A DNA stretch of 64,000 bases from Brachycybe producta (Eukaryota; Arthropoda; Diplopoda; Playtdesmida; Andrognathidae): the NCBI GenBank assembly GCA_036925085.1, contig JAUPFP010000056.1, positions 496,001 through 560,000 of the forward strand, in the 5' to 3' direction. Shown in pieces: positions 54,717 to 64,000 of the stretch. Under the pieces are notes generated by a model that was not told the origin of the DNA, ran no database searches, and worked only from the letters and a program-made list of their open reading frames with translations. The translations under genes and the position numbers were made by a program. Every line of letters starts with the position of its first letter. Position 1 is the first letter of the stretch.

Positions 54717-56343
54717 TCAAAAAGATAAAAATGGAAAGAGAAAAAAAAAAATTTCATAAGAAAACGACTTAAAAAGACACTCGACAACAACAACAACAAA
54801 AAATCACTACGACAGAAATTTTCAAACAGATGGTGGGTCCATTTTTTTTTTGTGTGCATACCGCAAAATGGCAGATCTCTCTTTTTTTTTACGAACTTTC
54901 CATTCCATTTTTTCTTCTTCTTCTTGTTGTTGTTGTTATTGAAAAAGTAGGGTTGATGATGGAAGTTCACTAACATCACCAAGACACTTCCGCTTTTTTG
55001 TCATTGTTGACTATAATTCCAATTGAAACATCCATATATATTTATGATTAAGCAATGATCACACTATACAGTTCAATGGAGTGAAGTGAAAAAAAAAAGA
55101 GGGTGGTGCTGAGGAGGAGAAGGAAAGAGGTGGACCAGCACCACCCCCAAAACTACCCTCAAAAGACACAACTCCATGAAAGTGGTTGTTATGGTGACGC
55201 TAATGGCCCCATATAGGTTGGCCCCTACGTCACTTTTAACTCAATAGAGAAACACTTATGAGCAAAGCAGCAAGCAACAACACAAAAGACCGGGAGAGGT
55301 TTCTGTTTAAGAACTCGAAACCGGTTTCGACTTCGAAAGAAGTGGTGCCACATGCTGCTGGTGGTGGTGGTGGTGGTGAAGGTGGTGGCAGCCACACCAT
55401 TTTAAATCTCGATCTCTGAACACCACTTCAAAGACTTTATTTTTTCTCCAAGCATCGACATGGTATGTGTGTCTATCAGTGGACACAGTTACAAATCAAG
55501 GTAATAAGGTTCCCATATGTCAAATACAGAAGAAGAAAAAAAAAAAGACTATCAAACAGAAGAAGAAGAAGCCCAGGAATGAAATTGTGGACTCGAAGAG
55601 TTTGAAAAAGCAACTTCCTCAAAGTCAGACTCAAACTACGGTTTATATATCCGAGAGAAACGGCAAAAGCCAACCAGTCAGCCTCATTTTCCTAAGAACT
55701 TTTCTACTATCTCTCTCTCTATATATATATGTGTATGTGTGTGTGCCAAATGGAACACACACATACACATACATACAATCCTGATTTATCGCGAATGATA
55801 CTTAAATAAAATAAGCAGTTTAAATGTGAACGAACGAACGGGATCAGAAGAGATCTAACAGCAAAACCTTCTTTCGCCAGATTACAATGTTCTTAGTGTA
55901 ATGCTACTTCAAAAGTCCAACAACCAAAGTAGGCAGCAAAAGCAAAAACTAAAGTCAGAAGTCTTTTTCACTCTCTCTCAGTCTCTCTCTTTCTCTCTAT
56001 TTCTCTTGAAAAGCCGGGCGGGCGAGGTTTTTGGGGCTTTTCCAAATGATGTTGCATGTATTATATGCAAGCAATAGACTTTTTTTTTACTAACTGGATG
56101 ATGATGATGATGATGTTGATGATGGGGTTTAAGAAAAATCTTAGGCCTAAGAAGTTTTTTCTTCTTCTTGGTAGGACATACCGGATATAAAGGGGTTTTT
56201 TGGCAAAAAAAAGGAAGAGATTTGAGTATATATACATAAGGCGATCTCCTCCATCTCTCTTTCGTTCTTCTTCTATGATCTCAGATTGTTATTTTAAGAA
56301 GATTTTGATGGCCAAGTATATTATATTATGTGCCCCAATCTTA
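54717..56343. other. Probable upstream Ehbp1 intron, 3' part
   Basis: No further exon recognised; the preceding bMERB exon was looked for and not found. (GTT)n/(CTT)n runs at 54905-54945, a (GGT)n stretch at 55360-55390, GA- and CT-rich strings, an (ATG)n at 56100-56114, and a 'gtgtatgtgtgtgtgcc' / 'acacacacatacacat' hairpin near 55730-55772. The 105-codon frame 55467-55784 is poly-Lys low complexity. Confidence 0.45.
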
Positions 56344-56972
56344 AGCTAAGTACACACTAGGAAACTTTGTTCACAAACGTTTTGGTTTGCAAACTGTTTG
56401 CTAACAAAGTTTGCAAGTAATGTTTCAAATCCCCGGTCGAGGCTTGATTTTTCTTATTCAGAAAGGATCAGCCAGTGTGCAAGACTAAAAACAAAACAAA
56501 AATGAATGAAAACATACAGAAAAATAATTGAATATGTCAACAAATAAGACATTGAAATAGCACAGAAAACACGTAAACGCAGATAGAAACCGCTTGTAAA
56601 ATAACATGTAAAAACGCTGGGAAAAAAAAAACGTTTTGCGTGCTTTTCCATGCCTTCTTTACCTATTAAACACCGTTCTGCCCGTTTAATTCTTTCGTGC
56701 CATTTGTATCATTCAAATGAATAAAATCACTTTCATGTTTGAAAACACGTCCAGAGCTACAGTGCTTCTGATGAAACTTTTGTGTGTTGCTTTCCATTCT
56801 GGATGGAAAACTCAAAAACACCATTATTTTGTATACAAACTGTTCGCTAAGACTGCAAACTGTTCGCAAAGACTGCAAACTGTTCGCAATAACTGCAAAC
56901 TGTTCGCAAAGACTGCAAACCGTTTGCAAAGACTGCAAACTGTTTGCAAAGTTTCCAAATGTGCACTAGGCT
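56344..56972. mobile_element. Fold-back AGCCTAGTGCACA, TTA duplication, with internal 20-bp tandem
   Basis: TTA at 56341-56343 and 56973-56975. Ends AGCTAAGTACACACTAGGAA and TTTCCAAATGTGCACTAGGCT, imperfect inverted repeats. Inside, 56838-56955 is about six units of CTGTTCGCAAAGACTGCAAA. Frames on both strands across these units (peptides like QTVCSLCEQFA) are repeat artefacts. Confidence 0.88.
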
Positions 56973-57453
56973 TTAGTATACAAAGTGGGCCAATCTCTCT
57001 CCAATCTAAAAACACCTTATACAGAAAAAATTTGATGAAGAGGAGGAATTGGTCCCTTATATTGTTCATGTATTAGAACGGATTAAACTTAGAAGAAGAA
57101 GAAGAAATGAATAATAATAATAATAATAACAATAATAAATAAAAAAAGATCCCTAAGTCTTCAAAAAAAACCTTAATCTTTGTTTCTTTTTGCTTTCAAT
57201 CTAAGGGCCTTATCTACAATATCAATATATAAAGGACATGTGCCTGTAAATACAACGCTTATTTATGATAACATTGATAAGGCTTACATCTGTCACTTTT
57301 TAGACACTTTATTATTATTACATAAAGTTCTGGAATGTCTAACGCAACAATTTTAAAGAGGAATCACCATTTCAACATTATTATGACTAAATGTGAGAAA
57401 GACCCTTAAATATCTTGGGTGCCCAATATGCATATATTTAGCAGCACTTATAA
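56973..57453. other. Spacer
   Basis: AAT/AAC microsatellite near 57110-57140, otherwise plain AT-rich sequence. No gene recognised. Confidence 0.5.
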
Positions 57454-57656
57454 GGGCCTTGTGGCACATATATATAGACCACTTTTGGTGATCGATTTCG
57501 AATGCAAAATGAAGTTCCTATAGGTAGTTGAGGCTGTGATTGCAATGTATTTTTTTATGCAAAGATTTCATTTCAAGTGGTCCTTTTTTTGACGACAACT
57601 CGACTTCATTTTGAAGTCGAAATCGACCACCATAAGTTGTCTGTGTGTTCCAAGCC
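57454..57656. mobile_element. Fold-back MITE GACACACAGACCAC type, TAA duplication
   Basis: TAA at 57451-57453 and 57657-57659. Ends GGGCCTTGTGGCACATATAT and TCTGTGTGTTCCAAGCC; inner 'cattttgaagtcg' against 'cgaatgcaaaatgaag'. Confidence 0.85.
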
Positions 57657-57985
57657 TAAATGGCTTGTCTTGTGACCTACAGTAAGACTGAGGAAGTTAG
57701 TTGATGATTTGCTTTAAAAAAAATGTCCGTTTTTTCTAAATATTCAGTGAGAAAAACAAGAAAGTAAAAAAAAAAAAACAAGATCATTTTTGTTTTCATA
57801 TCTTTTAAAATAAACTTTTTGCAGCAGATAGCAAAATGTCAGTTACCAATTTTAAACAAAATTAATTCAAAAACAAGAAATTTGTTCACTTTCAAACTGT
57901 GATGACTTCAGATTTTCAGAAAAAAAAAAACTTGGATTTTCGGCAATGGAAAGTTCTATAACATCACATCTACAATCCCACATTT

Positions 57986-58333
57986 AAGAAAACTTGGTAC
58001 TTAAAACCTTCAACTCGAACTCTCTGTGGAAGGTTCCAAGTACAGAAAAATGCTGTTCAAGAGTATGAAACAAAACAGGATGTTTCTATTTATAAAAAAA
58101 AAACCTTTATCTGAGAGTTCATAGCGTTAAACAACTGAACCTAACCATTACAATTGTGCTTTACAAGTTCGGAGAAAAAAAAAAAAATCACAACCACAAT
58201 TAACTTAAGCACGAATTAAAGAAGAAAAATTGGCACTTAAAATATCAACTTGAACTCTCTGTGAAAGGTTCCAAAGACAGAAAAAAAAATGCTGTTCAAG
58301 AGTATGGAAACAAAACACGATTTTTCTGTTTAT
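57986..58333. repeat. Two direct copies of a 110-bp unit, 236 bp apart
   Basis: 57986-58094 and 58222-58333 share 'aagaaaa.ttgg.acttaaaa', 'gaactctctgtg.aaggttcc', 'atgctgttcaagagtatg' and 'ttctgtttat'. No coding potential. Confidence 0.8.
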
Positions 58334-58405
58334 AGGAACTCCTTATCTAAAAGTTGTTGATATCGAAGTTCAAGTGACAAGTTTTCTCGTTAAATCAGAG
58401 CCTTA

Positions 58406-58580
58406 GGGGTTGGAATAGACAAACCACTTTTTTTTACTGCAAATTTCAGTCGTAGAGCAATGGTTGCAAATGTATTTACTATGGAAAGGCTAAAGGTAGT
58501 CTTGGTGACAACCCGACATCCTTTTGCAGTAGATAAATGTGGTCAAAAAGTGGCCCCAGTGTGCCAAAAACAACTGGACC
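58406..58580. mobile_element. Diverged GACACACAGACCAC-type fold-back
   Basis: 'ggggttggaatagacaaacc' to 'tgccaaaaacaactggacc', with TTA on the left (58403-58405) and TAA on the right (58581-58583). The 'gcaatggttgcaaatgtatt' core is shared. More decayed than the other copies. Confidence 0.55.
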
Positions 58581-58583
58581 TAA

Positions 58584-59825
58584 CAAACTACAATTGTGCC
58601 TCACATACAAACACAAACTTCCATTAGAAATGGGCAGTTGGGCACCTCTATATAGTGAAAAAAGGTCCATAAGAATGTTAAAATCAATCTGTGAAGAACT
58701 TTCTCCTTGTATAAAGGGCTAACTTTTCAATCGAATACACATGCAAGTAAACCCTCCAACACAAGTAAACACACTTTCCAATTTAAATTCCCATTGCCTC
58801 ACACACACACACACACACCCACTCTCTCCCACCACCTTCAAAGTTATATATGTCCTACATTATTATAGTGATTCAACACATAGACACACGGGAACATAAA
58901 AGACCTTCTCCCCGCCATTTGACGTAACTTTGAAAATTGCAATTCGGATTTTCGAAAAGTGATTGAGGGAGGGGGGGGGGGGGGGTGACTGTTAGGTCTG
59001 AATTCGGATTGGTGATGGTGTGTGGGTGGTTGGACAGGCGGAAATGACTACTAAAAAAGCATTGCACACATATATACACACACACACACATAGACATACA
59101 TAGACCTTTTTAAGAAGTTCTCTTGATGTACGCCATAATCGGCTTATATATTGCACAGACAACACACAAGAGAAAAACACAGTGGAGATCCATCCATACA
59201 ATATACAAAAGGTTGTCTTCCATCAATGCCTCCCTCTCTCTCTCTCTTTTCTGTTAAACTTGCACATTGATGGAACCAGGTGGGGAGGTTGGGTGAATGA
59301 GAAAAGGGAGTTAGATGGAGGGGAAAACTAAGGAGGAACCCCGGGTTTTCTAACTTTTCTGCGCATCATCATCATCATCATTATCATTACTAAGCCTCCC
59401 TTTTTATATCAACTCATTTTTACTGTGCAAAATAATAACAAAACCACTAAGGCCAACATGCCTCCTCAGTCATTTTCTATGTCACCGAACAACTTTGTCG
59501 AACTTTTGTGGTTTGTCTTTTAAAAATAACATTTAGATGCACTTTTTAAAAGTTATTATTCAAATGAATGTCACAGTTGCCATGCAAATTCATTCTTAAA
59601 ATGGGTTCATCAGTAAAATTTGGTTAACACAAATTCAGGATGCTTTTGTAGCTAAAAGGAGGCTGCAGTCTATTTCAACCTAATCGGCACGTTTGTAGTT
59701 TGCCACCTATGGAGGTTGCAGGCGCCATCTATCTTGCAATTACACAAGTATTTTTTTTCTATAGAGCTCCTCTTAAATAAAGTAAATCTTTGTCTGAAAT
59801 GTGCTAACAAATTTACTATCAATTA
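58584..59825. other. Spacer with AC/TG runs and G run
   Basis: (CA)10 at 58798-58818, a G run at 58970-58985, (CA)n near 59075-59090, (ATC)n at 59366-59381. No gene; frames at 58873-59201 are repeat translations. Confidence 0.5.
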
Positions 59826-60265
59826 AGCCTCGTTTTCACGGCGGCGATAGTTCTTTCATGAGAGTAGCTGTCATGAAAGTTGCGATAGTTCGCTCTCACA
59901 ATAACAACTGTCTACATGCCTTGAAGTATAACGTGATAGTTGTCTGTCACATGTAACAGTGTGACGTCTACGTCACAGGATATCATTTAAGTCAACAACA
60001 GTGTTGAGTCTCCCTCCCTCCAGAAGCCAAATTTCCCTACAAAGTGGATATTTCCCTACAAACGCCGATCACTCAACACCTCTATTACTATATTGCGACA
60101 GTACTATCAAACCATCTAGTTAAAACGAGATAGTTGTGATAGTCACTATCCCGAAACAGTGTGATAGTGACTATGATGTGGTCTTCACGATGATTAGTTC
60201 TCGCTATAGTTGCTGCTCTCATGACAGCAACTATCGTGAAAACTTATCATCGTGAAAACGAGGCT
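59826..60265. mobile_element. MITE AGCCTCGTTTTCACG, second copy, TTA duplication
   Basis: TTA at 59823-59825 and 60266-60268. Ends AGCCTCGTTTTCACGGCGGC and CGTGAAAACGAGGCT. The interior is the reverse of 53570-53975 ('gacgtctacgtcacaggata', 'ccaaatttccctacaaagtg'). Confidence 0.9.
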
Positions 60266-60268
60266 TTA

Positions 60269-60914
60269 CAAAAAAAAAATGTCAAATGTCTCTTCCAGTG
60301 TGTCTGTATTATTTGTAAATTCCTGATGAATTAATTAAAAATTCAGGTATTACAAAAAAAGAAGAACATAATATAATGTATCAGAGGTAGAAAAAAAAAA
60401 GAACTCCATTATTAGAGATGTAAATTTTGAAACCTACCTTTAGACACCTTATATTTATAATAATATAAAGATAGACATAAGTATATATTATTATTATATA
60501 TACTCATCATGTGTATATAATATTCTTAAGTAAGTTACTCTTATATCTACATTAAATCAGATTAAATAATGGGATGACAAGCAGTCTAAACGTTCAACTA
60601 ATTTCTCTTAAATATTAAGGTGTAGGAAGAGAAGACAGAAAATGCTACTTATTTAAACAACATACTTTTTACATGAAAGATGCAACAAAAAAATTACTTG
60701 GATCTTGTTAAATCGTTAAATTCATTCACTCATTTAAGACTTGAGATTTAGGACCGAAAAAGAGAGAGAGAGAGACACAACCTCTTTTTTTATATACATT
60801 TTATATAAAAGCAATTACAAATGAAAATTTCTAATCGCATAATAACGTTTAACAAATCTATTATAGTCTCATATATATAGGAAGTTCGTGTAACTTGGCA
60901 GAAATACATCTTAA
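60269..60914. other. AT-rich spacer
   Basis: No gene recognised. TATATA-rich strings near 60480-60520 and a GA run at 60761-60774. Confidence 0.5.
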
Positions 60915-61261
60915 AGCGCGAATAGACCAATATTGAGATGCTCGCGAACCGTTCGAGAGAGGTGCTTTGCGAGCATAACGAGCGACACACCAAACATTAG
61001 CGTGTTCGCATGGCGAACAGCTCTCGATCATCAAACGATGAAGATGTAATAATCGTAATAACTATCAACCGGTGAGACGAGCTCACTCGCCGTCTAGACC
61101 GGGTTAGTTCGAGAACTAACACTTTAATGTACCGTTGTCTCAAGAGCGAACTTTGTATACCGGATTTGCGAACTGTTCGCGAGCTTACGTCTAAATCGGG
61201 TTCTGTTTCTGTTCACAAACTTTTCTATAGAATGGCTCGAGAGCTTGGTCTATTCGTGGCT
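60915..61261. mobile_element. Fold-back AGCGCGAATAGACCAA, TAA duplication
   Basis: Ends AGCGCGAATAGACCAATATT and 'gcttggtctattcgtggct'; inner 'gctcgcgaaccgttcgagag' against 'cgaactgttcgcgagc'. TAA(A) on both sides (60912-60915 and 61261-61264). GC-richer than its surroundings. Seen once. Confidence 0.75.
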
Positions 61262-61319
61262 AAATAGGTCTGCTTAACATGAACCATTTTGTGAAGCCAC
61301 ATAAAGTGGTCGTTTTTAA

Positions 61320-61500
61320 GTGACACATGGGGTGTTTACACGAGCCACCATCACCGGTTTTTTTTTAGCACCGACAGTAGCGAAAAGTGGCTGAGATCTT
61401 CCACAGAAGTGGCGACCACCGCGTTTTAAAAGAAAACAACATGAAAATACCTTAAAAGTGATCGAGTTACCCCTTCTAGTTTCTAAGACATTTATTCTTA
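61320..61500. repeat. Half of a GC-rich element followed by an ACTAGAAG arm
   Basis: 'acgagccaccatcaccggtt' (61338) resembles the right arm of 51838-52050; from about 61420 the right arm of the ACTAGAAG repeat follows ('gagttaccccttctagtttc'). Confidence 0.5.
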
Positions 61501-62639
61501 ATTTTGCTCCTGAAAGACAGAATATAACCAAGAGTTTGATGGGCTTTATAAAGAAGAGGAAGAAACAATATTTTATGTTTGAAAACCCAGCTGAAGACAA
61601 ACTTGAAACCTCGAGGCATTTCTAGTTTTCGAAGGGTTAAAAAATAAACAAAGGTTTCAAAACTCAACCTGAGTCCACCTGAATATGTAATGAAGGATTA
61701 ACTAAAAAAAAAAGACACCAAGGGCCAAAATATTAGATTCCATATAAATAGAGATGAAATCCCTTTCAACAAATGGAACACGAAAACACATTCTCTAAAA
61801 GCCATATCAAATTATAACTATAGTTTAATTAATAATTAATTCGAGACAGGAGTTAAAAGGGAAAAAGGTGGGGGGGGAGGGGGAGAGAGGGTAGGGGGTT
61901 AAATATATAACATGTCCAAAAGCCATTAACACAGGTGCTGACATGCAACCATAGTAAACCTATATAATATATGTTATTATATAAAATATAATATCTTGTG
62001 TTGCCAATCACTGGATCCTTTTCAATGGAATTAAGTAGAGTATTGCATATTATGGCTGTATGTTTTTGGTTCCATCATCATCATCATCATCATCATCAAA
62101 ATTAAAAGCACGAAATTAGTTCTGACATATAATTATTATAGTAATTGAAATTTCTAAGGGGCATTACATGTATGTATTATAGAGGAAAACATGGGTAGGG
62201 GGGGGGGGGTTAGGGGAGTGTTTATTGTTCTAGTAATTAACTTATTAGTACATTAGATGATCTTGATGATAAATTATAATAGACTTTTTTCAATAGAAAA
62301 AAACAAAATCATTTGTAATTTTAAGAACTAGAATGAGTTGAGAAAAAATGTAACAGAAAAAACAAACAGAAGAAATATAAAAGTGAAGATTTTTCAAGTC
62401 TCAAAATTGTTGAAAAAGTTTTGAAAACTAAAAAGTGAAAAATATAAAAAAATGACAATAAAATAAGTATATTTTTGAAGGTTTTTTTTGGGAAGGGGGG
62501 GGGGGGGGGTACTGTTTTAAAGTAAAAATGTTTAAGAAATTCTCATTTTGTTTTCTAAAGCATAATATGTTTTAAACAAAAAAAACATAATTCACTAATA
62601 AAAAACTAGAAACTGATTTAACAGAAATAAACCAGAAGC
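61501..62639. other. AT-rich spacer with G runs
   Basis: G runs near 61868-61885, 62196-62209 and 62497-62510; (ATC)n at 62074-62097. No gene recognised. Confidence 0.5.
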
Positions 62640-63020
62640 AAAAATAATAAAAAAAATGATTCAAAAATTGCGATTTTTTAACCGATTTCTTTTTATTAAA
62701 ATCAACTTGAATTAAAATCGTGATTTAAGTAAATTGATTTTTTCCCATTAAAATTAAATTGATTTAAATGAATTAATTTTTTTTCCATTAAAATGAACTT
62801 GATTATGAATTGATTTTCTTTTTCATTAAAACTTGATTTAAATTAAAAGTGATTTTTCGCTGAATTTTTTTAATTGAAATGAACTTCATTTTTGAATTAT
62901 TATTTAAATTAAAAACATTGCCCCAAACACCATTGAAATCAAGTGATTAAAATAATAATTTGACCCTTTTTTGTGTGTAAAAATCGTGACTTTTTTTTTA
63001 CAATTTTACCCTTTTTTGTG
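62640..63020. repeat. Degenerate GATTTAAATTAA array
   Basis: About six imperfect units of about 50 bp combining 'aaaat.aacttgatttaaatt' and 'gattttttt.cattaaaa', similar to both arms of 14595-15423. Confidence 0.6.
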
Positions 63021-63634
63021 TAAAAATTGTGAATTTTTTTCTATTATGAAATGAATTTATTATACAGTACTAATCCTAGATTTTCAGCAATTTTATGAAA
63101 TTTCAAATAAGGTTTGGAAAAAAAAAATCTTATTTAAAAGTTTTATAAATCATGAATTTTCTTGGACCTCAAGAAAAATTACCAAAAATCTAAAATAATT
63201 GTGTAAAGCAAGTTATTTTTCTTCTTGTTTACAACTTTTTATAAGTTAATAATTTTACTGAATTATAGAAGAAACCCACACAATAGCGTCGTCTCTCGTA
63301 TTAACTTTTTGTTTAAGGCTTCCTTAGTTTTTTAAGCCTGCTTTAATATTTTTTTATATCCTTCTTCTTAAATAAAAAAGTGCAAAATAAAAAATATTAA
63401 TAATAAACATAGAGAAGAAGACAAAAAACAACTCCCCACAGAAAAACATCGAAATAAAAGAACCATTGGATTAAAATTAACGAAACGTGAGAAAAAGAAC
63501 TTGATTTCACTTCATAAAATATAAATTCATTTCATTCTCTCTTTTAAACAACAACAAAAAAGTTGTTGTTGATCAAAATATAAGAGAGTAGAAGGGGGGA
63601 AAAAAAAGTTCAGCAATTTTTTTTGGTTGCTTTG
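63021..63634. other. AT-rich spacer
   Basis: Nothing recognised beyond homopolymer runs and a short hairpin 'caacaacaaaaaagttgttgttg' region near 63548-63570. Confidence 0.5.
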
Positions 63635-64000
63635 TACAGAGCCCTGTAAAGGACATGCGAGATTGTTTTTAAAATCTCGAAATTTCGACTTTTTTCAGAA
63701 TCTCGACATTTCGACTTTAGTCTCAAAATTTCGACTTTAATCTCGAAATTTGGACTTTTAATCTTTTTTATTCAGCCATGTTGTGCGCACCATACTCTTA
63801 ATAATTAAATTATTGCTGCCACAAGAGGACGCTTGCAATAATTTAAACAGTCAATTAGAAATCGGGACAAACATAAGTTGGCTCCACCCTTTTTATGACA
63901 AACGCAATATCTAATTGGTTAGTTATGTAGTCTGATGTCACATGCTCCGCCCCTTTTCAACGTCTAACCACACAACAAACCAATTAGAAATTGCCGGTCG
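63635..64000. mobile_element. TIR element TACAGAGCCCTGTAAAGGAC, left part (runs off the window)
   Basis: The start matches 48847-49328 ('gccctgtaaaggacatgcga', then repeated 'ctcgaaatttcgact' units and 'gccatgttgtgcgcaccata'). A CAATTAGAAATCGGGA fold-back starts at about 63849 at a different internal position from that in the 48.8-kb copy. The right end is beyond 64000. Confidence 0.8.

Noticed and set aside
54715-54982. N-terminal 90 residues of the 128-codon minus frame covering the Ehbp1 exon
   Set aside because: Asn/Lys/Phe-rich low complexity upstream of a good acceptor; only the last 38 codons or so are conserved.
56666-57076. Frames of 60-119 codons with repeated QTVCSLCEQFA- or KLFAKTANCSQRLQ-like peptides
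   Set aside because: Generated by a 20-bp tandem repeat inside a fold-back MITE; both strands are open, as expected for a repeat.
60421-60440. Minus-strand donor-like TCTAAAG|gtaggt as an upstream Ehbp1 exon end
   Set aside because: The sequence upstream of it on the minus strand is AT-rich with in-frame stops in all phases and no bMERB-like codons.

Overview
This window is animal genomic DNA: AT-rich, intron-containing, and dominated by short non-autonomous transposons and simple repeats, with almost no long open reading frames. All recognisable host coding sequence lies on the minus strand and belongs to two genes. Otx is complete: three coding exons (ATG at 9633, stop at 2243) encode a 354-residue K50 paired-type homeodomain protein. 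Ehbp1 is represented by its last two coding exons only: 54600-54714 carries the end of the bMERB Rab-binding domain, and 41788-41869 carries the C-terminus ending in a CaaX box (CAIQ). Both Ehbp1 exons are easy to miss because they are short and sit inside low-complexity sequence.

Layout, in coordinate order: probable Otx 3' flank with transposons (1-2242); Otx with introns of 2,490 and 3,836 bp (2243-9633); Otx 5' leader and proximal promoter (about 9634-9960); a probable first intron ending at a GC-richer, non-repetitive block with a consensus minus-strand splice donor (18609-18990), read here as a candidate distal non-coding first exon and promoter; about 23 kb of repeat-rich intergenic DNA with a few non-repetitive islands that could be cis-regulatory; the last Ehbp1 exon; a 12.7-kb last Ehbp1 intron; the penultimate Ehbp1 exon; and further repeat-rich sequence, probably another Ehbp1 intron, to the window end.

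The gene order (Ehbp1 3' end immediately upstream of Otx, same strand) matches the human EHBP1-OTX1 arrangement as I recall it. This suggests ancient microsynteny of the kind kept when regulatory elements of a developmental gene lie in or beyond a bystander gene.

The rest is a dense record of transposition. Several unrelated-looking fold-back families have 3-bp TAA or TTA target duplications (PIF/Harbinger-like), two have 8-bp duplications (hAT-like), several are nested in one another, and degraded 3' ends of non-LTR retrotransposons are scattered around. There are also strong palindromes, one of about 440 bp with an (AT)29 tract at its axis. The organism is a bilaterian invertebrate, probably marine. 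The Otx N-terminus ([17 protein letters not shown]) and C-terminal WKFQVL tail fit a deuterostome or spiralian, and I cannot resolve further. I see no tRNA, rRNA, CRISPR array or bacterial-type feature.
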